Source: Lachnospiraceae bacterium (GTDB lineage: Bacteria > Bacillota > Clostridia > Lachnospirales > Lachnospiraceae). From it: DNA of 57,846 nucleotides. This document shows, piece by piece, positions 52,106-57,846 of this stretch; positions within the stretch are counted from its first letter, which is position 1, and each line of letters opens with the position of its first letter. Under the pieces are notes generated by a model. The model was not told where the DNA came from. It made no database searches and was given only the letters and a program-made list of their open reading frames with translations. Position numbers and translations under genes: made by a program. The stretch spans positions 1-57,846 of the forward strand of contig JALERL010000096.1 in NCBI GenBank assembly GCA_022764465.1. The letters are read 5' to 3'.

Positions 52106-52418
52106 TGCTTTGGCCGACAAAAAAGCAGAAAACATTCAGATTATAGACATCAGTGAAGTATCTGTGATTGCGGATTATTTCATTATTGCAGATGGCTCAA
52201 ACCCGAATCAGCTTCAGGCGATGCAGGATGCCGTAGATGAGGCTTTATATAAGGCAGGCTATAAGGTAAAGCAGGTAGAAGGAAATCAGCGTTCCAGCTG
52301 GATTTTAATGGATTACAATGATATTGTCGTTCATATCTTCTCGAAGGATGATCGTCTGTTCTATGACTTAGAGCGTGTCTGGAGAGATGGAAAACAGATC
52401 GATCCGCAAACATTATAG
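52065..52418 (+). CDS. rsfS: Ribosomal silencing factor RsfS
   Basis: Binds L14 on 50S and blocks joining to 30S in slow growth. The 117-residue protein has MAKLAYDALADKKAENIQII, DISEVSVIADYFIIADGSNP (about 30-49) and WILMDYNDIVVHIFSKDDRL, with the terminal FYDLERVW. An in-frame start at 52038 is less likely than the ATG at 52065, which has AGAAAGGA before it. Repeat copy B follows after 18 bases. Confidence 0.95.
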   Translation: MNQTSKEMAKLAYDALADKKAENIQIIDISEVSVIADYFIIADGSNPNQLQAMQDAVDEALYKAGYKVKQVEGNQRSSWILMDYNDIVVHIFSKDDRLFYDLERVWRDGKQIDPQTL

Positions 52419-52435
52419 GAATATCCTTAATTTCA

Positions 52436-52638
52436 AATTTTATAATGAACAAAATGTACAAAAGATGCTCCGCAAACATTTGCAACGCTCATCGTGAACT
52501 AACTGCAAACTACAACCATTCAAGTTCAGCAAAGGCTTCACTTGTGGTTTTCATAAGCAGTGGATTTCACTCGCAGCTAAAAACGCAAATAAATGTTTGT
52601 GGAGCATTTTTGTGTATTTTATTCATTTAATTTTATAA
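52436..52638 (-). mobile_element. MITE-like repeat, copy B
   Basis: About 203 bp, the inverted partner of copy A at 43444. Read on the minus strand it runs TTATAAAATTAAATG, AAAATACACAAAAATGCT, a body with two stretches (30 and 37 bases) identical to copy A, and returns through GCAAATGTTTGCGGAGCAT to the end. The two ends pair with each other over about 30 bases. A one-base insertion and stops relative to A destroy any shared frame, so it is non-coding. It lies between the converging ends of rsfS and lexA, where it may act as a transcription stop. Confidence 0.75.
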
Positions 52639-52656
52639 AGCATCTAAAAATAGAAA

Positions 52657-53274
52657 TTACTGTAAGAGGCGGAATACACCGATTACTTTGCCAAGAATCG
52701 AACAGTCAGAAACAATGATCGGATCCATCGTATCATTTTCCGGCTGTAAACGGAAATGACCGTCCTCCTTATAAAAGGTCTTCACAGTCGCAGAATCATC
52801 CACTAGGGCAACAACCATATCACCATTCCGAGCAGTTTCCTGCTTCTCAACTAAGATCTGATCTCCATCAAAAATACCGGCATTGATCATACTTTCACCC
52901 TGAACCTTCAGCATAAATGTATCAACATTCGGCATAAATTCGGCCGGAATAGGGAAGTAGCCGGTAATATTCTCTACGGCAAGCAGCGGCTGACCGGCTG
53001 CAACCTTGCCAAGCATCGGGACATTTACAACTTCACGTCTTGTAAGGTTAAAGTTATCATCAATGATCTCAATCGCTCTTGGCTTTGTCGGGTCTCTGCG
53101 GATATAGCCATTCTTCTCAAGTGTCTCAAGATGGGAATGAACAGAAGAAGTGGACTTTAAGTGAACCGCTTCACAAATCTCACGAACAGCAGGTGGATAA
53201 CCGCGGTTTAAGATTTCCTGTTTAATATATTCAAGTATCTCGCGCTGTTTCGCGCTGATTTTTCCATATGACAT
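52657..53274 (-). CDS. lexA: SOS repressor LexA
   Basis: Represses the SOS regulon and cuts itself when activated by RecA filaments. The 205-residue protein has a winged-helix domain (LEYIKQEILNRGYPPAVREI, then LKSTSSVHSHLETLEKNGYI, about 39-58), the cleavage site VAAGQ (Ala93-Gly94) and the catalytic dyad Ser128 (QGESMINAG) and Lys165 (DSATVKTFY). AGGAGG is eight bases before the ATG. The gene is divergent from yneA with LexA-like boxes between them; it ends next to repeat copy B. Confidence 0.96.
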   Translation of the reverse strand: MSYGKISAKQREILEYIKQEILNRGYPPAVREICEAVHLKSTSSVHSHLETLEKNGYIRRDPTKPRAIEIIDDNFNLTRREVVNVPMLGKVAAGQPLLAVENITGYFPIPAEFMPNVDTFMLKVQGESMINAGIFDGDQILVEKQETARNGDMVVALVDDSATVKTFYKEDGHFRLQPENDTMDPIIVSDCSILGKVIGVFRLLQ

Positions 53275-53315
53275 ATCATATACCTCCTAAATTTACAGAC
53301 CAAAAATCTAATTTA

Positions 53316-53344
53316 ATAGTAGCATAGAATGACAGAAAATGCAA
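53316..53344 (-). promoter_or_regulatory. Sigma-A promoter of lexA
   Basis: Minus strand: TTGCAT, 17 bp, TACTAT, with TG one base before the -10. A LexA-like box at 53355-53368 lies 10 bp upstream of the -35, which fits autoregulation. Confidence 0.65.
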
Positions 53345-53354
53345 ACACATATTC

Positions 53355-53440
53355 CGAAAATTTGTTCGATTTTCTTGTTGACAAACAACTGTTCGGATGT
53401 TATGATTCATATACAAACAGTTGTTCGTAACAGACGTTCG
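53355..53440. promoter_or_regulatory. Cluster of four LexA-box-like sites
   Basis: Sites matching the Firmicute SOS box CGAAC-N4-GTTCG: 53355-53368 (CGAAAATTTGTTCG), 53382-53395 (CAAACAACTGTTCG), 53414-53427 (CAAACAGTTGTTCG), each with one mismatch, and 53427-53440 (GTAACAGACGTTCG), with two. The second lies between the -35 and -10 of the yneA promoter, and the third and fourth are just downstream. Confidence 0.75.
53378..53406 (+). promoter_or_regulatory. Sigma-A promoter of the yneA-like gene
   Basis: TTGACA (53378-53383), 17 bp, TATGAT (53401-53406). The spacer holds a LexA-like box, so LexA binding would block RNA polymerase directly. Confidence 0.8.
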
Positions 53441-53458
53441 AAACGGAGGATGAAGATT

Positions 53459-53893
53459 ATGATGAATACAGTACAGATGACAAGTGATCCGGCGATGATA
53501 TTTTCTTATCATGCACAGAGAAGAGTGCATAAGACACCTGACAGACATCATTGCGGTTATTATCAGCGGAGCAAGCAGCGAAGACAGCATATACTGATAT
53601 TTGCAGTAATTACAATTTTTCTTCTGACTGCCTGTGTATTGATCGGAAGTAACTTTATCGGTTCTTCGAATACCCAGGCCAATAATACGAAGGAGATCTA
53701 TAAGTATTATACCAGTATTGAAGTACAGGATGGTGACAGCTTATGGTCTATTGCTGACCGTTATATCACAGCAGATTATCCGGATCGTGAAGCCTATATA
53801 AAGGAACTGGCTGCATTGAACAATCTTTCCGATACAACGATTCACTCCGGATCTTATCTGACGATACCATATTATTCTGATATAGAGAAATAA
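53459..53893 (+). CDS. yneA: YneA-like LysM cell-division inhibitor, SOS-regulated
   Basis: A 144-residue protein with a His/Arg-rich cytoplasmic part (about 1-43), one membrane helix (about 44-66, HILIFAVITIFLLTACVLIG) and an extracytoplasmic LysM domain (about 86-140: SIEVQDGDSLWSIADRYI, then LNNLSD and GSYLTIPYY). Bacillus YneA, also divergent from lexA, has the same design and halts division during DNA damage. The N-terminal part is longer here. GGAGG nine bases before the ATG at 53459 sets the start. The SOS role is inferred from promoter sites and synteny. Confidence 0.82.
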   Translation: MMNTVQMTSDPAMIFSYHAQRRVHKTPDRHHCGYYQRSKQRRQHILIFAVITIFLLTACVLIGSNFIGSSNTQANNTKEIYKYYTSIEVQDGDSLWSIADRYITADYPDREAYIKELAALNNLSDTTIHSGSYLTIPYYSDIEK

Positions 53894-53949
53894 CCCTTAT
53901 GAAGCTATATAAGGAAGCCCTGTCATAATAATGTTTTTCTTGTATTTTC

Positions 53950-53977
53950 TTGTTATTTTCTGCTTTTGTGATATGAT
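53950..53977 (+). promoter_or_regulatory. Possible promoter of the acyltransferase gene
   Basis: TTGTTA (53950-53955), 16 bp, TATGAT (53972-53977), about 30 bases before the ATG. The spacing is one base short of ideal. Confidence 0.45.
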
Positions 53978-54007
53978 AGAGACAAAGGGAAAATAGGAGA
54001 GAATTAT

Positions 54008-54739
54008 ATGTTACGTTTTCTATATGTTATTTTTATGAATCTTTTTCGCGCACCGTATATGATTACCCGTATGCGATATGAGGCAGATCATGCAGAACGG
54101 TTCAGCGAAGAAGAGCGATATAAGCTTGTCCGGCATACCATTTATCTGATGAAGAAGTCCGGACGAATTACAACCGAGTGCTATGGAGAAGAGAATCTTC
54201 CGTCAGAGGGCGGCTATGTTATGTATCCGAACCATCAGGGAAAGTATGATGCACTTGGCATTATCAGTTCACACAAGGAGCCATGTTCCCTTGTTATGGA
54301 TGAGAAGAAGTCTCACACGATACTGGTAAGCGAATTCGTAGATCTGTGTCAGGGAAAGCGTTTGAAGAAAGATGATGTCCGACAGGCATTGCGGATTATC
54401 AATGATGTCGCAGCAGATGTGAAGCAGGGCAAAAAGTATATTCTGTTTCCAGAGGGTGGTTATGAATTCAATAATAAGAACAAAGTCTGTGACTTTAAGG
54501 CAGGCAGCTTTAAATGTGCAGTAAAATCCAAGGCACCGATCGTACCGGTAGCTCTGATTGATTCGTATAAGGTATTTAACAGCTTTTATATGGGCAAGAT
54601 TACCACAGAGGTACATTTCCTTAAGCCTTTGTATTATGAAGACTACAAAGGCCTAAAGACACAGCAGATAGCTGCCATTGTAAAAGAGCGGATCGAAGAA
54701 GCGATTGAAGAAGTTCTTAAGAACCGGAATTCCCGGTAG
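54008..54739 (+). CDS. Lysophospholipid acyltransferase family protein (PlsC-like)
   Basis: A 243-residue membrane-associated acyltransferase, likely making phosphatidic acid from lysophosphatidic acid. It has an N-terminal hydrophobic anchor (MLRFLYVIFMNLFRAPYMIT), the NHX4D motif as NHQGKYD (about 77-83) and the FPEGG motif in YILFPEGGYEF (about 146). TAGGAGAGAATTAT precedes the ATG. Its 3' end overlaps the end of the convergent ttcA-like gene by 23 bases. PgsA and the FakA-like kinase act in the same pathway. Confidence 0.88.
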   Translation: MLRFLYVIFMNLFRAPYMITRMRYEADHAERFSEEERYKLVRHTIYLMKKSGRITTECYGEENLPSEGGYVMYPNHQGKYDALGIISSHKEPCSLVMDEKKSHTILVSEFVDLCQGKRLKKDDVRQALRIINDVAADVKQGKKYILFPEGGYEFNNKNKVCDFKAGSFKCAVKSKAPIVPVALIDSYKVFNSFYMGKITTEVHFLKPLYYEDYKGLKTQQIAAIVKERIEEAIEEVLKNRNSR

Positions 54740-55460
54740 TTTTTCTTGGTGGCCAGTCAGCCAGATTGGCATTGGTAATCGCAGTAAACATCCGTTCTTT
54801 AACACCCGGATGATCGAGATTTAACTGTCGGAGCAGATCCTTGGCATATTGCCGTTTGGTATAGCCGTCCACCGGGCATGGATTTTTTACGATTGGAAGA
54901 TTCATTTTATTTTTAAAGCCAATGACCTCTGCTTCGCTGACATAGATTAACGGGCGTATCACAGTCAGATCTGCACGGTCCAGATAAGTCTTTGGCGAGA
55001 ATGAATGAAATCTGCCCTCAAATATGAGTGAAAGAAGCATTGTTTCAATTACATCGTCCTTATGATGTGCATAAGCGACCTTATTGAAGCCTGCTTTTTT
55101 TATTGCATCATTTAATGCACCTTTGCGCAATTTTGCACACAGAGAACATGGATTCTGATCCGGATTTTTATCAAATACAATTTGGGATATTTCCGTATCC
55201 ACTACCATATAAGGAACATCCAGCTGCTGGCATAGTTTCTGAAGTGGTGTAAGATCAAAGTCCGGATAACCAAGATTTACTGTGACAGCCATTAATTCAA
55301 AATTCTTTGGATAAAAACGTCTTAGACCACAGAGGGCATAGAGCAGAGTCAGACTATCTTTGCCACCCGATATACCGACTGCAATCTTATCACCATCTTC
55401 GATCAGTTCATAATCATCAATGGATCGTCTTGTATAACTGTAAAGCTGTTGTAATTTCAT
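54717..55460 (-). CDS. ttcA: TtcA-family tRNA thiolation protein
   Basis: A 247-residue ATP pyrophosphatase that adds sulfur to a tRNA cytidine (position 32 in E. coli TtcA) or a related target. It has the PP-loop VGISGGKDSLTLLYALCG (about 29-46), the cysteine pair NPCSLCAKLRKG (about 110-121) and the PCPVDG region, cysteines that hold an iron-sulfur cluster in TtcA. AAAGGAAT about nine bases before the ATG at 55460 sets the start. A longer frame running up to 55697 passes through the palindromic element and is not likely real. The gene converges with and overlaps the acyltransferase. Confidence 0.9.
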   Translation of the reverse strand: MKLQQLYSYTRRSIDDYELIEDGDKIAVGISGGKDSLTLLYALCGLRRFYPKNFELMAVTVNLGYPDFDLTPLQKLCQQLDVPYMVVDTEISQIVFDKNPDQNPCSLCAKLRKGALNDAIKKAGFNKVAYAHHKDDVIETMLLSLIFEGRFHSFSPKTYLDRADLTVIRPLIYVSEAEVIGFKNKMNLPIVKNPCPVDGYTKRQYAKDLLRQLNLDHPGVKERMFTAITNANLADWPPRKTTGNSGS

Positions 55461-55527
55461 AATAATAGAATTCCTTTCGACAGATATCATGTACTTTGAA
55501 GCGTTTATGATGAAGATTCTAAGATAC

Positions 55528-55717
55528 TTCATGTATTTGTTCCTGTATAGGAAATTCCTTTGGAATTCCCCATACAGCACAAGCAGCAAGCATGTATGCT
55601 TGTTCACAGCGATACGCACCTCGCGGAGTGGAAGATTATGCGATGCATCCGCTTGGGCGCGAGAGTGTGCGGCAAGCGCACACTTTATTATATACACGGC
55701 TTTGACGAATACATGAA
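55528..55717. repeat. 190-bp nested palindromic element
   Basis: TTCATGTATTTGT (55528-55540) and ACGAATACATGAA (55705-55717) form a 13-bp terminal inverted repeat with one G-U pair. Inside are a 16-bp imperfect hairpin (55543-55558 with 55562-55577), a CAAGCAT/ATGCTTG palindrome near 55588-55603, CTCGCG/CGCGAG spanning about 55619-55663, and AGTGTGCG (55664-55671) with CGCACACT (55677-55684). It is more GC-rich than its surroundings. It may be a dispersed repeat or a structured RNA. The rest of the 55461-55939 gap holds only AT-rich sequence and TATAGA-like repeats. Confidence 0.65.
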
Positions 55718-55939
55718 TTTATTATACAATCATGTAGTATAAAAATCTACTGACAAACCATCCGAATTGAAATTATCGGATACTATATGAAACTTATATA
55801 AGATACTTATGTGGCAAATGTAAAGAGGCCTGCTTATATCAAAATATCACGTAAGCAGAATAATCAGATTGCCTGAAAATATAGATCAGATATAAGCAAA
55901 TATAGATATAGATATAAATAGAAATGGAGAAGACAACCT

Positions 55940-56389
55940 ATGAAATTTGTAGTTCAACGAGTAAAATATGCCTCTGTAGAGGTCGATCAGAAATGTATCG
56001 GAAAGATTAATCAGGGGTTTCTGGTACTAATCGGAGTTGCAGAAACAGATACGACTGAAATTGCAGATAAGCTGATTCATAAACTGCTTGGAATGCGGAT
56101 TTTTGCAGATGAAAACGATAAAACAAATCTGTCCTTAAAAGATGTATCCGGTGAATTACTATTGGTTTCCCAGTTCACCTTATATGCAGACTGTAAGAAA
56201 GGGAACCGGCCTTCCTTTGTAAAAGCCGGCAATCCGGTACTTGCAAATGAATTATATGAATATATTATCGCAGCCTGCAAAAAGGAAATACCGGTTGTAG
56301 AAACCGGTAAGTTTGGTGCAGATATGAAGGTTTCACTGTTAAATGACGGACCTTTTACAATTATTTTGGATTCGGATGAAATCTGTTAA
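55940..56389 (+). CDS. dtd: D-aminoacyl-tRNA deacylase
   Basis: Hydrolyses D-amino acids wrongly attached to tRNA. The 149-residue dimeric enzyme has [16 protein letters not shown], the catalytic [17 protein letters not shown] (about 77-93) and, near the end, the cross-subunit [11 protein letters not shown] motif. GGAGA precedes the start. Often it follows relA; here it stands alone between the palindromic element and xerS, with only ten bases to the convergent xerS stop. Confidence 0.96.
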   Translation: MKFVVQRVKYASVEVDQKCIGKINQGFLVLIGVAETDTTEIADKLIHKLLGMRIFADENDKTNLSLKDVSGELLLVSQFTLYADCKKGNRPSFVKAGNPVLANELYEYIIAACKKEIPVVETGKFGADMKVSLLNDGPFTIILDSDEIC

Positions 56390-56399
56390 AAACCTGGGT

Positions 56400-57482
56400 T
56401 TATTGCAGATCGTCATCCTGCTTTTCACGCAGAGACACTGCATCGGCTGCCTGTCTTTTATGTTCGTCCTCAATGGCCGCATAATAGGCAATGGTGGTAT
56501 TTACGTTCTCATGTCCGAGCACATCTGCAACAAGGCGGATATCGCCTGTCTGACGGTATAACGAAGTACCATAGGTACTACGAAGCTTATGTGGTGTGAT
56601 TTTCTTGTTGGGAACAGCCATTTTTGCATATTTTTTCACAAGATTTTCAATAGCATCTACACTGATACGTTGATTCTTCATAGAGTAGAAGAGTGCCTTT
56701 TCCTGTCCTTCTGCAGGATGGATCAGCTTGCGTTCTCCCTCGATATAGGAAAGCAGGACATTTTCAACCTCTTCGCCAAAATAGATAATATCCTGACCGC
56801 CACCTTTACGTACAATAGTCAGTGAATTATCGACAAAATCAACGTCCGTAACATCTAATCCGGCACATTCGGATACTCGGATTCCGGTACCAAGCATCAA
56901 GGTAAGGATTGCAAGGTCACGCTGCCTGGTTTTCTCACAGATTTTACGCTGACGCTCCGTCATCTGGCTGTTACCAAATTCAATAGCGTTTAACAGATCG
57001 TTAATTTCAGTGGAATTCATACGAACGATATTTTTGTCCTTTTTTATCACAGGCATTGGAACCAGAATCATTGGGTCTTTGGCAATATATTCATGGATAT
57101 ACAGATAATGAAATAAGCCACGCAATGCGGACATTTTACGTGCAATCGCTTTTTTCCCGTTTTCACGCAGTTCCGTATCCGGATTCGTGTTTAATTCCAG
57201 ATAACGTTGATATTCAATAATATCTTCAGAACGCAGATCCTTAATGTCATCAACAAGGAACTGACTGGTTTCAAAGTCCTTGTAGATCGGATTACTGTAA
57301 GTCAGGAAACGGAAAAAGCTTAGAATGTCATAGGTATATGACACCAAGGTGCTTGTTTGAGCCGTTAATTCCTTGCTGTAGATATATTCGCATGCAAAGC
57401 CGGGTAATTCCTTGATCAGTCCACGTAATTGCAGTAACTGGTCATTTTTTTTCTTTTTATAATAATCAGAGTCTTTTCCCAT
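56400..57482 (-). CDS. XerS-like tyrosine recombinase
   Basis: A 360-residue site-specific recombinase. It has the N-terminal SAM-like core-binding domain (about 15-150) and the catalytic domain with Arg in GTGIRVSECAGLD (about 204), Lys in IVRKGGGQ, HKLRSTYG (His and second Arg, about 309), LGHENVNTTIAYY with the His and the Tyr nucleophile near 340. The length (XerS is 356) and the N-terminal pattern LPGFACEYIYSKELTAQTST resemble streptococcal XerS, which resolves chromosome dimers alone. XerC/XerD proteins are about 300. AAAGGACTTCATAT precedes the ATG. There is no prophage nearby, so a housekeeping role is likely. Confidence 0.87.
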   Translation of the reverse strand: MGKDSDYYKKKKNDQLLQLRGLIKELPGFACEYIYSKELTAQTSTLVSYTYDILSFFRFLTYSNPIYKDFETSQFLVDDIKDLRSEDIIEYQRYLELNTNPDTELRENGKKAIARKMSALRGLFHYLYIHEYIAKDPMILVPMPVIKKDKNIVRMNSTEINDLLNAIEFGNSQMTERQRKICEKTRQRDLAILTLMLGTGIRVSECAGLDVTDVDFVDNSLTIVRKGGGQDIIYFGEEVENVLLSYIEGERKLIHPAEGQEKALFYSMKNQRISVDAIENLVKKYAKMAVPNKKITPHKLRSTYGTSLYRQTGDIRLVADVLGHENVNTTIAYYAAIEDEHKRQAADAVSLREKQDDDLQ

Positions 57483-57561
57483 ATATGAAGTCCTTTCTGT
57501 GGCATTTTCGCCATTTAGAAGCGATAAAGCCGTTTTTCTATGTAGCTATTTATAATTTTTC

Positions 57562-57599
57562 GTATCTATCGGATAAACTGATATTTATCCGATAGATAC
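57562..57599. repeat. Perfect 16-bp hairpin at the 5' end of the xerS transcript
   Basis: GTATCTATCGGATAAA (57562-57577) and its exact reverse complement (57584-57599) enclose CTGATA. On the minus strand the predicted start is around 57606, so the hairpin would be the first structure in the xerS mRNA. No T-run follows. It could be an operator, a 5' stabiliser or part of a recombination site. Confidence 0.7.
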
Positions 57600-57612
57600 T
57601 TGCCTAGAATAC

Positions 57613-57641
57613 AATATACTCTTTCTTGCGTTCAAAGTCAA
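57613..57641 (-). promoter_or_regulatory. Sigma-A promoter of xerS
   Basis: Minus strand: TTGACT, 17 bp, TATATT. It starts a leader of about 120 nt for xerS. Confidence 0.65.
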
Positions 57642-57846
57642 GATAATTTACGAATATCGCATTCAATATCGCAAGCCAACAGTTTCTTTTAAAAGAAATC
57701 CGGATATGCATATTGCGAAGCTAAACGGCCGGATTTTCGGAGCAAAACGGTCGCATTCCGTTTCTGAACAGCCGAATTGCTACCAGTCCTGTGTAATCTA
57801 ATCCTTATAATGATAGTAGCCATCTCAGGGATGGTAAATACATCAT
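57642..57846. other. Unassigned right edge
   Basis: The last 205 bases hold no gene I recognise. A minus-strand frame is open from the window edge to a TAA at 57690-57692 (about 51 codons, ending PDFF), with a basic composition unlike a known family. CCGGATTT and related CGG-rich words recur here. It may be the end of a gene outside the window or intergenic. Confidence 0.3.

Noticed and set aside
52445..52630. 61-codon ORF within repeat copy B
   Set aside because: It is read on the opposite strand of the element from the copy A ORF and is not matched there; chance frame.
55461..55742. Upstream extension of ttcA and two plus-strand ORFs across the palindromic element
   Set aside because: They depend on the repeat, have no ribosome sites, and the ttcA family start is at 55460.
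55870..55935. TATAGA-type tandem repeats as a CRISPR or microsatellite array
   Set aside because: Few imperfect AT-rich units without spacers; only low-complexity leader sequence.
56400..57482. Integrase of a prophage or integrative element
   Set aside because: No att repeats, excisionase or phage genes nearby, and the protein resembles housekeeping XerS.

Overview
The window looks like chromosomal DNA of a spore-forming, probably motile member of the Lachnospiraceae (a Roseburia/Agathobacter-like Clostridia genome). The reasons are moderate GC with strong AGGAGG ribosome sites, sporulation genes (an alpha/beta small acid-soluble spore protein, GerW/YtfJ, YlbJ), a chemoreceptor, a short HisG with HisZ, a Prp protease next to an L27 with a cleavable leader, and Bacillus-like blocks (rpmB-yloU-yloV-recG, yicC-remA-gmk-rpoZ, rsmD-coaD-ylbJ, rplU-prp-rpmA-obgE, yhbY-nadD-yqeK-rsfS, lexA/yneA). 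Almost all of it is core genome. I see no prophage, transposase, CRISPR array, rRNA or tRNA gene.

Layout. 1-339: terminator of an upstream gene and a doubtful small ORF. 340-3404: proline genes proB and proA around DUF896 and fthC. 3463-8114: miaB, a NusG-domain-II/Gx-transporter pair, ruvAB and zapA. 8195-15889: U32 protease, a SEDS glycosyltransferase with its class B PBP, a Nudix hydrolase and a GerW cluster. 15987-20541: rpmB (minus) opposite asp23, a fakA-like kinase and recG. 20613-25000: chemoreceptor, spore protein and rqcH. 25017-31316: yicC, remA, gmk, rpoZ, rimO, pgsA, pncC, rsmD, coaD and a coiled-coil protein. 31317-38184: ylbJ (minus), M23 peptidase, two pseudouridine synthases, YgiQ, a histidine phosphatase and recU. 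38181-43386: a his operon (hisZ-G-D-B-IE) behind a consensus promoter. 43444-52418: repeat copy A, an unknown membrane protein, the radical-SAM pair, rng, the ribosomal cluster, nadD, yqeK and rsfS. 52436-57846: repeat copy B, lexA/yneA, an acyltransferase, a TtcA-like thiolase, dtd and an XerS-like recombinase.

How the genes work together. Much of the window serves translation and RNA: L21, L27, L28, ObgE, RsfS, YhbY, RqcH, RimO, MiaB, RsmD, RsuA/Rlu enzymes, RNase G, YicC, Dtd and TtcA. A second theme is DNA repair and recombination: RuvAB, RecG, RecU, LexA and XerS. A third is envelope growth and division: SEDS/PBP, ZapA, a YneA-like protein, PgsA, an acyltransferase, M23 and RemA.

The best leads beyond housekeeping are: (1) two about 203-bp copies of a MITE-like repeat in opposite orientation at 43444 and 52436; (2) an unrelated 190-bp nested palindromic element at 55528-55717; (3) a perfect 16-bp hairpin at the predicted 5' end of the xerS transcript, with a possible dif-like sequence next to it; (4) a LexA-controlled divergent lexA/yneA module with four SOS-box-like sites; (5) a HisIE protein fused to a HisF-like domain that seems to have lost a catalytic aspartate; and (6) a 19-codon out-of-frame leader ORF overlapping the chemoreceptor start. 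All readings were made by eye; no database search was run.
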